A DNA stretch of 64,000 nucleotides from Lachnospiraceae bacterium (GCA_900772845.1 CAAGSD010000053.1:5389-69388), one strand, 5' to 3'; positions 25,716 through 35,105 are shown, numbered from the stretch's first letter. Notes: generated from the sequence alone by a model not told the origin. Numbers and translations: made by a program.

Positions 25716-27179
25716 TTATTTTATAATTTCCGTAATACGTACACCAAAGCTTTCTTCAATTACAACAACTTCCCCCTTGGCAACAAACTTTCCGTTTACC
25801 AGGACATCAATAGGTTCTCCTGCAATACGATCCAGTTCGATGATCGTACCCGGTGAGAACTCCAGGATCTCGGAAATAGATTTTGTTGTTCTTCCAAGCT
25901 CTACCGTCACTTCCAGCGGTACATCTTTGATCAGGCCGATATTTTCCTGACCGTTGACCCCCATGCTGTCATTTGAAAAGCTTTGGAACTGTGCGGGCTG
26001 TACATTGACATTCTGCTGGGGCATTCCCATATTGCCCATCTGGTTCATCATACCCATGCCATTCATGGGATTCATACCGTTCATGCCCATCTGATTCATA
26101 CCGGCCATAGGGTTGTTACCCATACCCATCTGACCCATCATCGGATTCATGCCGTTCATTCCCATATTGCCCATCTGGTTCATGCCGTTCATATCCATGC
26201 CAGGCATCTGATTCATACCATTCATTCCCATGTTGCCCATCTGGTTCATACCGTTCATGGCTGCGGGATCAGGCTGCTGCATATTCATCTGTGCCATATT
26301 ACCTGCACCGGCATTCATCTGGCCGACATTGCTCTGCTGTGCGGGAGCTGCAGGTGTGGATGCCTGATTCGCTGGTTGTGCTGGTGCCTGTTCTGCGGAG
26401 CCTTCCAACGCACCCATCTGGGTATTGATAAAGGTCTCTACCAGTTTCCGGGCGAAATCAATAGGATACAGCTGCATGATAGAACTGTCTACCAGATCAT
26501 CGATCTGCATACGGAATGCGATTTTTACAAAGGTGCCTCCCAAAAATGGAGATATTTCCTTGCCATCCTTTACCTCTGTCAGATCAAAAAGAGAGGACTC
26601 AGGCGGGCTGATATCAATTACCGTCTGCAACAGTGTGGAAAGGGAAGTCGCTGCGGAACCCATCATCTGGTTCATCGCCTCGGAAATTGCACTCAGGTGC
26701 AGTTCTCCCAGCTCTCCATCTGTATTCGTACCATCACCGCCCATCATCAGGTCAGTGATAACTTTTACGTCATGTTCTTTTAATACCAGAATATTGGTAC
26801 CGTCCAGTCCCTGGGTATATTTGATCTGAATAAATACACAAGGCTTTTCATAGGTATCCAGCAAGGTCTTCCATGTGGCAAGTGTAACCACAGGGGTCGT
26901 GATATTTACTTTACGATTTACCAGCGAATACAATGTTGTGGCGGAGGATCCCATACTGATATTTGCTACCTCGCCAATCGCATCCTTCTCTACATCGGTC
27001 AGTTCCTCTCCCGGTGTGACCACAGGTGCCGCATCATTTACATATCCACTGTCATTATTCTCAGCCGTGCTGCTCTCCGGTGCCGGATCCGCTGCCGTAT
27101 CACCGCCATCTGCGGTATCCGACAGATCCATACCTTGCAGCAGGGCATTTATCTCATCCTGAGATAACATCCCATCCAT
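25716..27179 (-). CDS. fliY: Flagellar motor switch phosphatase FliY, with a Met/Asn/Gly repeat linker
   Basis: 487 residues. An N-terminal CheY-P-binding peptide (LSQDEINALLQGM, about 5-17) is followed by a CheC-like phosphatase domain (about 60-245) with two active helices: GEVANISMGSSAT and ISEAMNQMMGSAAT. A C-terminal SpoA/FliN domain (about 405-487, EVTVELGRT, FSPGTIIELDR) builds the C-ring. Between them at about 297-390 is a low-complexity stretch made largely of GMNGMNQMGN-type units. FliY both forms the switch and removes phosphate from CheY. The linker is far richer in Met than in typical FliY. Confidence 0.96.
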   Translation of the reverse strand: MDGMLSQDEINALLQGMDLSDTADGGDTAADPAPESSTAENNDSGYVNDAAPVVTPGEELTDVEKDAIGEVANISMGSSATTLYSLVNRKVNITTPVVTLATWKTLLDTYEKPCVFIQIKYTQGLDGTNILVLKEHDVKVITDLMMGGDGTNTDGELGELHLSAISEAMNQMMGSAATSLSTLLQTVIDISPPESSLFDLTEVKDGKEISPFLGGTFVKIAFRMQIDDLVDSSIMQLYPIDFARKLVETFINTQMGALEGSAEQAPAQPANQASTPAAPAQQSNVGQMNAGAGNMAQMNMQQPDPAAMNGMNQMGNMGMNGMNQMPGMDMNGMNQMGNMGMNGMNPMMGQMGMGNNPMAGMNQMGMNGMNPMNGMGMMNQMGNMGMPQQNVNVQPAQFQSFSNDSMGVNGQENIGLIKDVPLEVTVELGRTTKSISEILEFSPGTIIELDRIAGEPIDVLVNGKFVAKGEVVVIEESFGVRITEIIK

Positions 27180-27181
27180 CG

Positions 27182-28162
27182 TTACTCCTCCTCTCTGATC
27201 ACCGATGTGATCTGAACAGCATACGAATCTCTATCCGTACCGGGCAGTGCCGTGAACTTCTTAATATTGCCCACATACACATTCATGTCGGTATCGACTC
27301 GGGAATCCAGCCGGATACAGTCGCCCACCTGCAGATTCAGGAAATCGTTCACCGAAATGGTGCTCTTTCCCAGCACTGCCTTGATCGGAATATCTACTCT
27401 CCGGATCATGGACTCTATGTACTCCTCGTAGTGTTCATCGTGATTCTCCTGCATTGTGGAGAACCAATATTTGGTGTTCAGTTTATCCATCACATCTTCC
27501 AGTGTAAAGAAAGGAAGACAGATATTTATCATTCCTTCGACATCCCCGATCTTCATATTCAGGGTAACAATAGCGATCATATCGCTGGGTGCAATTACCT
27601 GTGCAAACTGGGGATTCGTTTCCAGCCGGCTTAATACCGGTGAGATTTCAACAACATTTTTCCAGGGCTCACGCAGCTGCTGCGTGAACATTACCAGCAC
27701 CTTTTGCAGAATTGTAAGCTCTATATCTGAAAAATCTCTGCTCTTTTCCAATGGCTGACCGCTGCCTCCCAGCATACGATCCAACATGGCATAGCATATA
27801 TTGGTTGAAATTTCTATAATAATATTGCCGTTGAGTGGTGCAAAATTAACAATTCCAAGTACCGACGGATTTGACAACGCATTGGAGAACTCGCTGAACG
27901 TAACTGTTTCCGAACTTGCTACCGACACCTGTACATTCTTGCGCAGATATACCGGAAGGTTCGTAGAGATCAGCCGGCTGTAATGCTCGAATATGATTTC
28001 CAACGTTCTCAAATGTTCCTTAGAGAATTTGGTAGGGCGGCTGAAGTCATAATTCTTAACCTGCTTCTCGTCCTCCCCCTGGATCTGATCCACATCCAGA
28101 TCTCCGTCTGATAACTGTTTCAGGAGATTATCAATTTCACTTTGTGAAAGTATATCACTCAC
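27182..28162 (-). CDS. fliM: Flagellar motor switch protein FliM
   Basis: 326 residues. The N-terminal CheY-P-binding motif (LSQSEIDNLLKQL, about 5-17), a middle CheC-like domain without the catalytic Glu-Asn pair (about 45-230, including the GGSGQP segment that contacts FliG), and a C-terminal SpoA domain (about 250-326). It lies 2 bases before fliY. FliM sets motor direction in response to CheY-P. Confidence 0.98.
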   Translation of the reverse strand: MSDILSQSEIDNLLKQLSDGDLDVDQIQGEDEKQVKNYDFSRPTKFSKEHLRTLEIIFEHYSRLISTNLPVYLRKNVQVSVASSETVTFSEFSNALSNPSVLGIVNFAPLNGNIIIEISTNICYAMLDRMLGGSGQPLEKSRDFSDIELTILQKVLVMFTQQLREPWKNVVEISPVLSRLETNPQFAQVIAPSDMIAIVTLNMKIGDVEGMINICLPFFTLEDVMDKLNTKYWFSTMQENHDEHYEEYIESMIRRVDIPIKAVLGKSTISVNDFLNLQVGDCIRLDSRVDTDMNVYVGNIKKFTALPGTDRDSYAVQITSVIREEE

Positions 28163-28199
28163 AGGCCCTCACCTCCTGTCATCTTATTTTTCTGCCTCA

Positions 28200-28718
28200 T
28201 CAGCCGAATTTCACTCCGCTGATTGCGACCTTATAGATGAAGTCGGATTGGAACAGATCCTGAATAGACTTCAGAATCTCCTCTTTCAGGCCTTCCATGT
28301 CCTCTCTGCACTCATCCTCTGTATGTGCGGAAACTGTAGCCGTAATAGCATCCTTGATCAGATTCTCATAGCCGGCCAACGTATCACTGCTTCCATAGGT
28401 CTTGTAGTCCTTATGCTTCTTGTTGATAGACAAAGATACATCAAACATGATGTAATCCTGTTTTGCTCCTGCTTCGCTCTTCAGAGGAATTGTCATGGAA
28501 TCTGCAATATTATATACCTCTGTATCGGTAAGGGCAACATTCGTTGTTCCTTCCTTTCCCGGAACGGTAAGTTCCAGATTCATGGCCGTGGTAATATTGT
28601 CTACCAGTTGTGCGGTCTTCTTATTCGTACCCACAATACTCACCAGCATGACACTGGTCAATACAATATTCACAACTAACAGTGCCAGGATCAATACTGT
28701 CATCAGATTTTTCTTCAT
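28200..28718 (-). CDS. fliL: Flagellar basal body-associated protein FliL
   Basis: 172 residues. A short cytoplasmic start, one membrane helix (about 7-28) and an extracytoplasmic domain. FliL surrounds stator units and supports torque under load. The C-terminal part contains SIQDLFQSDFIYKVAISG, matching the FliL end motif. It lies 29 bases after motB and 37 before fliM. Confidence 0.9.
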   Translation of the reverse strand: MKKNLMTVLILALLVVNIVLTSVMLVSIVGTNKKTAQLVDNITTAMNLELTVPGKEGTTNVALTDTEVYNIADSMTIPLKSEAGAKQDYIMFDVSLSINKKHKDYKTYGSSDTLAGYENLIKDAITATVSAHTEDECREDMEGLKEEILKSIQDLFQSDFIYKVAISGVKFG

Positions 28719-28747
28719 TGGTCTTATGCTTCCTTTCCCTCTCCACG

Positions 28748-29578
28748 TTAATATGTTGTGGATGGATTATAGATTCTGATCTCTACGCGTCGGTTCTTGC
28801 TGCGCCCCTCTTCTGTGGAGTTGTCAGCTACCGGTACGCGTTCTCCCATTCCCGCATGTCTTAAATTGGACGGATCCAGAGAAGTGTTCTCAGTCAGATA
28901 ATAGAACACAGAGAGTGCTCTGGCGCTGCTCAGTTCTTCATTGTCCGCAAACCGTGCACTGTGAATGGGAACATTATCTGTATGTCCTTCGATTTCAATG
29001 GTGGAATCACTTCCGTAACGCTCCAGGATCACACCCACCTTATCTAAAACTGTCTTGGCCTGATCCTTCAAGCTGTCACTTCCGGAATCAAACAACAGCG
29101 CTCCCTTCATAGACAGCTGCACATATTGTGCCGTAAATGACACACTGACCTGATCCGCCAGGCTGTCCTCCACCAGAGCTTCCTGTACTGTTTCAGCCAG
29201 TTCTTCGTTGCTCTCCAGATTTTTCTCATTCAGTGCCTCTTCCAAAGCTTCTGCGCTGTCATATTTCTCATAATTATCGGAATCCGTCTCACTGTCTGCG
29301 TTTCTTCCGGCATTGCTGATATACTCATCCAGATCATTCAGCTGGCTGACACCGTTGCTGATCAGAATACCTTCTCCGATTGCCGTAGAGCCCGCATTGA
29401 ATATACTGAAAGTACTGCTGGACATGGCAGCTGCCATTTCGCTGTACTTGGTCGCATCAATCGAAGACATGGAGAACAGCATAACAAAGAAGCACAGCAG
29501 CAAGTTCATCAGGTCACTGAATGTAGACATCCATGCCGGGGATCCAGCAGGCGGATCTTCTGGCTTACGTTTTGCCAT
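28748..29578 (-). CDS. motB: Stator protein MotB
   Basis: 276 residues. An N-terminal basic cytoplasmic segment is followed by one membrane helix (about 18-38) with the proton-carrying Asp in TFSDLMNLLL (D22). After a linker, a C-terminal OmpA-like peptidoglycan-binding domain (about 145-270) has IEGHTDNVPI and KNRRVEIRI. The motif in the helix is typical of proton-driven stators. It overlaps motA by one base in TAATG. Confidence 0.96.
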   Translation of the reverse strand: MAKRKPEDPPAGSPAWMSTFSDLMNLLLCFFVMLFSMSSIDATKYSEMAAAMSSSTFSIFNAGSTAIGEGILISNGVSQLNDLDEYISNAGRNADSETDSDNYEKYDSAEALEEALNEKNLESNEELAETVQEALVEDSLADQVSVSFTAQYVQLSMKGALLFDSGSDSLKDQAKTVLDKVGVILERYGSDSTIEIEGHTDNVPIHSARFADNEELSSARALSVFYYLTENTSLDPSNLRHAGMGERVPVADNSTEEGRSKNRRVEIRIYNPSTTY

Positions 29579-30375
29579 TAAGCTTCACCCCCTGCTTCCT
29601 CTTCGCCCTCTTCACTTGTTCTGTCCTTCGGAGGAAGGAACGACTTTAATTTTTCCTCGATGACACGGGGATTCTCACCAGCCTGTATGGATAAGAGCCC
29701 TTCGATCATAACCTCTTTCTGCTGCATCTCCACAGCATTATCTGCTTTCAATTTATTGGAGATAGGGATACAGATCCAGTTTGCCAGCAGGGATCCGTAC
29801 AGGGTAGTGATCAACGCTACTGCCATTGCCGGTCCCAGGGAGGACGGATCCTCCATGTGGTACAACATATCTACCAGACCGATCAGGGTACCGATCATAC
29901 CCCAGGCAGGACCCATGGCTGCCAGTGTATCCCAGAAGCCGATCGTATCTTTATGTCTTCCCTCTACACTTACCAGTTCCGTCTCCATGATGGCACGTAC
30001 CAATTCGGGATCAGTACCATCAACGATCAGAAGGATCCCCTTTTTCAGGAACGGTTCCTCCAGGTCTGCCGCAGCTTCTTCCAACGACAAAAGACCTTCC
30101 TTACGTGCGACATTGGAAAGCTCAATGATCTTGCCGATCATCTCGGAAGTATTCAGTGACGGCGCCTTAAAGATCAAAGTGAATGATTTCAGACCCGCTA
30201 TGTAATTCTGCAAACTCACGGACATGAGGGTACAGGAAAAAGCTCCACCAAATGTGATAATTGCAGAAGCCGGATCCAGATATTCACCGAATCCCCCGAC
30301 ACCCGCAGAGCTTATAATACCAAATACCAACATGAATAACGCTAATAATATTCCTGCTAAAGATGCTATATCCAC
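29578..30375 (-). CDS. motA: Stator protein MotA
   Basis: 265 residues with four membrane helices (about 3-22, 33-52, 150-170 and 182-204). The cytoplasmic loop (about 70-145) and the WGMIGTLIGLVDML motif in helix 3 are characteristic. MotA surrounds the MotB pair and turns against FliG. It lies downstream of flbD (24 bases), the usual clostridial order flgE-flbD-motA-motB. Confidence 0.97.
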   Translation of the reverse strand: MDIASLAGILLALFMLVFGIISSAGVGGFGEYLDPASAIITFGGAFSCTLMSVSLQNYIAGLKSFTLIFKAPSLNTSEMIGKIIELSNVARKEGLLSLEEAAADLEEPFLKKGILLIVDGTDPELVRAIMETELVSVEGRHKDTIGFWDTLAAMGPAWGMIGTLIGLVDMLYHMEDPSSLGPAMAVALITTLYGSLLANWICIPISNKLKADNAVEMQQKEVMIEGLLSIQAGENPRVIEEKLKSFLPPKDRTSEEGEEEAGGEA

Positions 30376-30399
30376 TTAAATCACCTGGCATTCTGCAAA

Positions 30400-30585
30400 T
30401 TATTTTGCAAAAATATCCTTTCTGTATAATATTACAAGATTTTTTATTTCTTGTCTACTTTCTTTTACAATTATTTTCTTTCCGGTGGTAAGTGTCAACA
30501 CTGTATCCGGAGTCTCTTCCACCAGTTCGATCAGGTCCGGATTTACCAGTACCTTGACCCCATTGATCTTCGTAACTTCTATCAT
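30400..30585 (-). CDS. flbD: FlbD family flagellar protein
   Basis: 61 residues from the ATG at 30585, preceded by GGAG at 8 bases. The longer upstream frame adds 36 residues of basic, unlikely sequence. The start MIEVTKINGVKVLVNPDLIE and GKKIIVKES are the FlbD signature. It has no membrane helix. FlbD-like proteins sit between flgE and motA in most Bacillota; in B. subtilis the homologue is SwrD, which raises motor power. That role is a good inference here. Confidence 0.93.
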   Translation of the reverse strand: MIEVTKINGVKVLVNPDLIELVEETPDTVLTLTTGKKIIVKESRQEIKNLVILYRKDIFAK

Positions 30586-30689
30586 ACCGTTTTCTCCTTC
30601 CCCATCATTCAAATACTTTCTGCATTTTATGCCTTTTCGCACACTTTCCTGCTTTTTTCTTATAGTACTTTTTTCCCTTGATCTTTTAT

Positions 30690-30726
30690 ACACACAAAAG
30701 GGACAGGTAGAATTCCTATCCCTTTG
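30690..30726 (-). other. Inverted repeat between flgE and flbD
   Basis: AAAGGGACAGG (30697-30707) and CCTATCCCTTT (30715-30725) form an 11-base stem with one mismatch and a 7-base loop. On the minus strand the second arm leads into TTTTGTGTG. It lies 28 bases after flgE in the 168-base flgE-flbD gap. It may be a partial terminator or an RNA-processing site lowering transcription of distal genes. Confidence 0.5.
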
Positions 30727-30753
30727 TATGTTTATTATAATTTTAACACTTTA

Positions 30754-32460
30754 TTAACGCTTCAGGTTGGTCAGTTCTTCCAACAGAGTATCGGATACGG
30801 TAATGATACGGCTGTTAGCCTGGAAACCTCTCTGGGTGGTGATCATCTCGGTAAACTCAGAGGACAGATCCACATTACTCATCTCCAGCTGACCTGTGGA
30901 CATATATCCACCGCCTGCGGTGATGTCTACGCCGATACCATCAAACTCACCGGAGTTCAGTGTTGCGGAGTACAGGTTGTCTCCCTGCTTCTCCAGACCG
31001 GAAGCATTGGCAAAAGCTGCGGTAGCGATCTGACCTAACAGCTTGGTCATACCGTTGTCATAGCTGGCATAGATCATGCCGTCTTTCTGAATAGACACGC
31101 CGATCATATCTCCCAGACGACGTCCGGTTCCCAGACCATCCAGGTCACCACTTGTGGCACCGATGGTGGAAGTACCCTTGTTGTCGTAGTTGGTACACTC
31201 GGACAGGTCAATGCTGATATCGGAGAAGTTGCCGCCTAACTGTGAAAATGCTGCATTAATGCTCAGGTTTGTGGTAGAGCCGCCGACACTTTCCAGTTTA
31301 CCGGTGTCTTTATTGAATACCACAGTAGTTCCCTCAAAATAACGGCCTTCCATGGTAATAGCGCTGCCGTCTGCCGGAAGCAGCTGATCTCCGGTACCAG
31401 ATCTCATATTTCCAAGCAGTTGTTGCATGGTAAGCTGTTGCGTTGTGTCTGTAGGGCTGGTAATATACAAATCCAAAAATTCGTTGGTAGATCCCTCATA
31501 TCCATAAGCTGCCGCAATTGCATCCAGCGCCTGCTGTTGTTTCTGCGCTGTTGCTTCGTCTGCCGGGGTGATCAGGCTTCCATCCGTATTAAAAATATCA
31601 GCAAGGTCAGCCACATCTGTGGTACCATCCTTGGACTGCAATTTTGTGCCATTCCACTTGTAGGCATCGGTATTCAATGTCACCTTTGTCTCCATTTTCT
31701 GTTGGGTACGATTGCCAAAATCCAGCGCTGAGATGTCAACCTCTGCTCCGGTGGAATCCAACAGTTTGGTCAGTTCCATACTATAGGCATTGGTATTCGG
31801 TTCGCCGGACTGCTTAAAGGTGAACTTTGCAGTATAGCTGTAGCCTCTCGCATCAAAGAAATTCAAATTTACAGATTTACCGCTGGTGCTGGTCACATCC
31901 TTATCGTTCTCATCCAGAATACCTGAAATATTTGCTTTTGTGGTAGCCTCAGGGGGATAAGTCATATTCGCCGCACTCATGATACGCAGTGCAGATACGG
32001 TATCCTGCTTGATATTGCCGGTAGTCTCATCCACGCCCCAGCCCATGACATTGTAACCGGTACTGGTCATTGCCAGGTTGCCGGCGCCATCTACATAGAA
32101 AGAACCGTCTCTGGTGAAAAAGTTCTCGGAGCCGTTGCTGACTACGAAAAAGTTATCTCCGGTGATCATGATATCAAAAGGATTACCGGTAGACTGTGCG
32201 GAACCCTGAGTGGTAATGGCAGTGTTGATAGCTCCTGCCTTAACGCCCAGACCGATCTGTTTGGCATTAGTACCGCCGACACCGGTGGTAGCATTGGCAC
32301 CGCTGGCCTTCTGTGTGGTCTGGCTCATCAGTTCACTGAAAGTCATGGAACTGGATTTATACGCTGTTGTGTTGACGTTGGCAATATTGTTACCGATTAC
32401 GTCCATTCTGGTCTGGTGTGTCTTCAGTCCGGCCACACCAGAATACAATGATCTCATCAT
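30754..32460 (-). CDS. flgE: Flagellar hook protein FlgE
   Basis: 568 residues from the first of two adjacent ATGs at 32460, with GGAGG 10 bases upstream. The N-terminal axial motif (SLYSGVAGLKTHQ, VIGNNIANVNT) and C-terminal motif (STGQLEMSNVDLSSEFTEMI, RGFQANSRIITVSD) form the paired coiled ends of hook proteins. The central D1/D2 surface domains are longer than in enteric bacteria (about 400 residues). It polymerises into the hook under FlgD and its length is set by FliK. A longer upstream frame begins before the ribosome binding site and is rejected. Confidence 0.96.
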   Translation of the reverse strand: MMRSLYSGVAGLKTHQTRMDVIGNNIANVNTTAYKSSSMTFSELMSQTTQKASGANATTGVGGTNAKQIGLGVKAGAINTAITTQGSAQSTGNPFDIMITGDNFFVVSNGSENFFTRDGSFYVDGAGNLAMTSTGYNVMGWGVDETTGNIKQDTVSALRIMSAANMTYPPEATTKANISGILDENDKDVTSTSGKSVNLNFFDARGYSYTAKFTFKQSGEPNTNAYSMELTKLLDSTGAEVDISALDFGNRTQQKMETKVTLNTDAYKWNGTKLQSKDGTTDVADLADIFNTDGSLITPADEATAQKQQQALDAIAAAYGYEGSTNEFLDLYITSPTDTTQQLTMQQLLGNMRSGTGDQLLPADGSAITMEGRYFEGTTVVFNKDTGKLESVGGSTTNLSINAAFSQLGGNFSDISIDLSECTNYDNKGTSTIGATSGDLDGLGTGRRLGDMIGVSIQKDGMIYASYDNGMTKLLGQIATAAFANASGLEKQGDNLYSATLNSGEFDGIGVDITAGGGYMSTGQLEMSNVDLSSEFTEMITTQRGFQANSRIITVSDTLLEELTNLKR

Positions 32461-32538
32461 AGTACTTGTTCCTCCTGTATCGGAACCGTGCTTTCTCTCT
32501 GTCATTCAAGAAAGCATGACCTCCATCTTTGGTCCGGT

Positions 32539-32955
32539 CTACATAATTACGGCTCCGTTAATATTTGTAAATACATTGTCTTCGGTCTCTCTGCTGTCCA
32601 TGGCGGTTACCACGGTCTTATTGGGTACATTCACAATAAAGGCCAGATCATCCACGATCACCAGAGAATCCCTGATTCCCTTCTGTCCCGCTTTTCTCGC
32701 TCCATCGTTCAAGCGTTCCAGCTGATTGCCTGTCAGTTCGATTCCTCTGTCTGCCAACCGTACCGTAGCATGTTTGGAAAATTTTAATTCCTGTGTTCCG
32801 GGAACATTTTGTTCCTGACTCTTGTTCTGCAGGATTTCCTGGAAAGATACCAGATTTTCCTGTGCTGCTTTTACGGTCTTACGACTGTTATTTAAGTACT
32901 GATTTGCCAGCTGGTCAATGGACAGAAAACTGTTTTTCTGAATATCCATATCCAA
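32539..32955 (-). CDS. TIGR02530-family flagellar operon protein
   Basis: 138 residues. The C-terminal half carries the family pattern: LKFSKHATVRLADRGI, LNDGARKAGQKGIRDSLVIVDDLAFIVNVPNKTVVTA. Genes of this family lie between flgD and flgE in Bacillota and their products are thought to help hook assembly, but the exact role is not established. It has no membrane helix or signal peptide. It lies 29 bases after flgD and 78 bases before flgE. Confidence 0.85.
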   Translation of the reverse strand: MDMDIQKNSFLSIDQLANQYLNNSRKTVKAAQENLVSFQEILQNKSQEQNVPGTQELKFSKHATVRLADRGIELTGNQLERLNDGARKAGQKGIRDSLVIVDDLAFIVNVPNKTVVTAMDSRETEDNVFTNINGAVIM

Positions 32956-32984
32956 ACGCCCCTCTGTATCAGCTGCTTACTGCT

Positions 32985-33704
32985 TTATACGCTTTCTGTG
33001 CTGTCTGTTCCTTCTGTTTCTCCGGTTTTCTCTTTGCTCTCGGAGTCTTTCTCATCTGCTTCTTCTGCAGCTTTGCGGATCTCCTTCATGCGTTCAATGT
33101 ACTTGTTCAGACTCGTTACGGTATCGTTTGCCAGGAAGGATTTCTCGTAATCACTCATTTCGTTGTATTCCTTCTCCAGTGCATCAACGGTCTCGCCATC
33201 GGTAGAATCAATACCATTTACATTAGGAAGCTTGTTCAGCTTTACCGTAAAGTTGTAAGCCTTGTTGTACGCATTCAGATAATCAGTATCTACTACAGAA
33301 TCCAGATCATCGATAGAATACTTCTGCTCATTGATATAAAGGTAAGCCTTGTTGTTCTCGTAGGACACATAATCCACTTTGCCCTGTACCAGTTTGGTAT
33401 CTCCGGAAGATGTGGTGGTCTTGATGTAGACCTCCTTGCCTACCAGCGCACTTGCTCTCTGCAGATCCATGCTGCTGGACATATTCTGCATCTGCTCTAC
33501 CTGTGAGAACTGTGCATACTGCGCTATGTATTCCGTATTGGAAGTAGGTTCCAAAGGATCCTGATACTTCATCTGCGCTACCAGAAGCTGTAAGAATGCC
33601 TCTTTGTCCATTCCGTTGCTTTTAGACTTTGCTGCATTGCTCACGGAAGTCTGGGATGCAGTCTCTACAATTTTACCGTCTTTCACGGGTGCAACCAATG
33701 CCAT
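32985..33704 (-). CDS. flgD: Flagellar hook-capping protein FlgD
   Basis: 239 residues. The conserved N-terminal region (about 30-75, LQLLVAQMKYQDPLEPTSN, YIAQYAQFSQVEQMQN) is the part that scaffolds hook assembly. The usual Ig-like/tudor domain follows only in a weak form. The tail (about 195-239) is an acidic, low-complexity stretch ending near TEGTDSTESV. Rather long for a FlgD with no clear C-terminal beta domain. It lies between fliK (24 bases) and the TIGR02530 gene. Confidence 0.92.
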   Translation of the reverse strand: MALVAPVKDGKIVETASQTSVSNAAKSKSNGMDKEAFLQLLVAQMKYQDPLEPTSNTEYIAQYAQFSQVEQMQNMSSSMDLQRASALVGKEVYIKTTTSSGDTKLVQGKVDYVSYENNKAYLYINEQKYSIDDLDSVVDTDYLNAYNKAYNFTVKLNKLPNVNGIDSTDGETVDALEKEYNEMSDYEKSFLANDTVTSLNKYIERMKEIRKAAEEADEKDSESKEKTGETEGTDSTESV

Positions 33705-33728
33705 TTTCTTTTCTCCTTTCGTTATTTA

Positions 33729-35105
33729 TTATGCGGTGAAATCCACCGTATTGCCGTTCGCTGTCATCATATCTGCTGCGATCCGGTCTTCTTCGGGCTG
33801 AGGCTCTTCTTCTGCCAACGCTTCATTCAGGTTGATCCTGCGGGTACGCTTTCTGCCTACGCCAGCTTCATTATCCTGATTACTGTTATGACCTCTACCC
33901 TGTTCCAGATTCTGTTCGAACTGGTGGGTCTGCACGGTAACTTCGATAGCCTCCACTTTGACGCCCTGCTCTGCGAAGCTTTCCTTCAGCTGTACCATCT
34001 GGCTTTCCAGTGCTGCCTTGACCGTTTCATTCTGTGTGATGAAATTGGCCGTAACCACTCCGTTCTTGGATGCCATCTGTATATGCAGGGTTCCCAGACT
34101 CTGGGGATGCAGCTGCATTTCCAGTTCAGAACTGTCTGCCTTGACAGATACTTTCATGTAGTCCATGATCTGGCGCATGATATCCTGTGTATCCGTAGCT
34201 GTTGTCTCTCCTGCCTGTGCTGTCTGCTGCAATTGTGTCAGGAAATTGTCTTCCTTCAGATTCTGTAACAGAAGATTTCCATGATGTTCGCCGGCCGTAT
34301 GCTCCTGTTTGCTGCCGGAGTCTTCAGTCCTGTTCTCCTGCGTATTCTGCACGGGGATTTCCGCCTTGCTGCCGGTCTCCTGTGCCCCGATGGTCTCTGT
34401 GATATCTGCAGCGTTTTTCTCCGCTGTAACAGTCACATCCTCTGTTTTTTCTGTCTCCACAGTAATTACCGGTTCTGTCACAGTTTCCTGTGCGATCTGT
34501 TTCACTGCCTCCTGCCATTTTCCAGGGGTCAGCTGTACTTCTTCCTGTGCCTGTCCTACCAGCTCTTTCTGCAAGTCCATAATCCCTTTGACATCATTGT
34601 AGAGATTCTCATCCGTCAACAATGCAAACGAATCCTGAGCTCCGCTGACTGTCATCAACAACTCATTGAGCTTTGCCGGATCTGTCAGATCCATCTCCGT
34701 CATTCCCAGGTCTTCCATGGCTGCCTGCAGTTCTTCTTCACTGATGGAAAAAGTATCTGTGATCTGCTGGATCAGATTCTGCACGATCGTTCCTACTGTT
34801 TCCTGCACTTTCTCCAGATCCCCTGCATCCATGCCGTCATCTTCCACTTTCTTGTTTCCGGTGGACACATCCTTTACGTCATCCCGCTGTCTGCCGGTGT
34901 TTCTCAAAGATTCGCCGCGCCTGACATCATTTTGCCCTGTCTGGGTGCGATCCCCACCGGTCGTATTGGCGGTCTGGGTGTTACTCTGTGTCCTGTTCCA
35001 TACTGCCTGGAAACTGGTTCCCGCATTCTGCTTTGCTGCAGTGACCATATCCGGCACCTGCACATTGCCGCTGCTGCCGACACCTTTAATTGTCGTTCCT
35101 GCCAT
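33729..35105 (-). CDS. fliK: Flagellar hook-length control protein FliK
   Basis: 458 residues. The N-terminal and middle regions (about 1-320) are low-complexity, rich in Thr, Gln and Glu, as expected of the ruler portion. The C-terminal FliK domain (about 325-415) has ELEMQLHPQSLGTLHIQM and VVTANFITQNETVKAALES. That domain contacts FlhB to switch export from hook to filament. A basic/acidic tail follows (RKRTRR). It has a strong GGAGGA ribosome binding site. Confidence 0.93.
   Translation of the reverse strand: MAGTTIKGVGSSGNVQVPDMVTAAKQNAGTSFQAVWNRTQSNTQTANTTGGDRTQTGQNDVRRGESLRNTGRQRDDVKDVSTGNKKVEDDGMDAGDLEKVQETVGTIVQNLIQQITDTFSISEEELQAAMEDLGMTEMDLTDPAKLNELLMTVSGAQDSFALLTDENLYNDVKGIMDLQKELVGQAQEEVQLTPGKWQEAVKQIAQETVTEPVITVETEKTEDVTVTAEKNAADITETIGAQETGSKAEIPVQNTQENRTEDSGSKQEHTAGEHHGNLLLQNLKEDNFLTQLQQTAQAGETTATDTQDIMRQIMDYMKVSVKADSSELEMQLHPQSLGTLHIQMASKNGVVTANFITQNETVKAALESQMVQLKESFAEQGVKVEAIEVTVQTHQFEQNLEQGRGHNSNQDNEAGVGRKRTRRINLNEALAEEEPQPEEDRIAADMMTANGNTVDFTA

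Noticed and set aside
26010..26290. Regular repeats resembling a CRISPR array
   Set aside because: Units are short, of unequal length, and stay in frame inside a conserved gene; there are no spacers or cas genes.
25983..26783. Plus-strand His-rich frame of 266 codons opposite fliY
   Set aside because: The HIHAVHAH-type repeats are the reverse complement of the Met/Asn/Gly codons of FliY, so it is a shadow.
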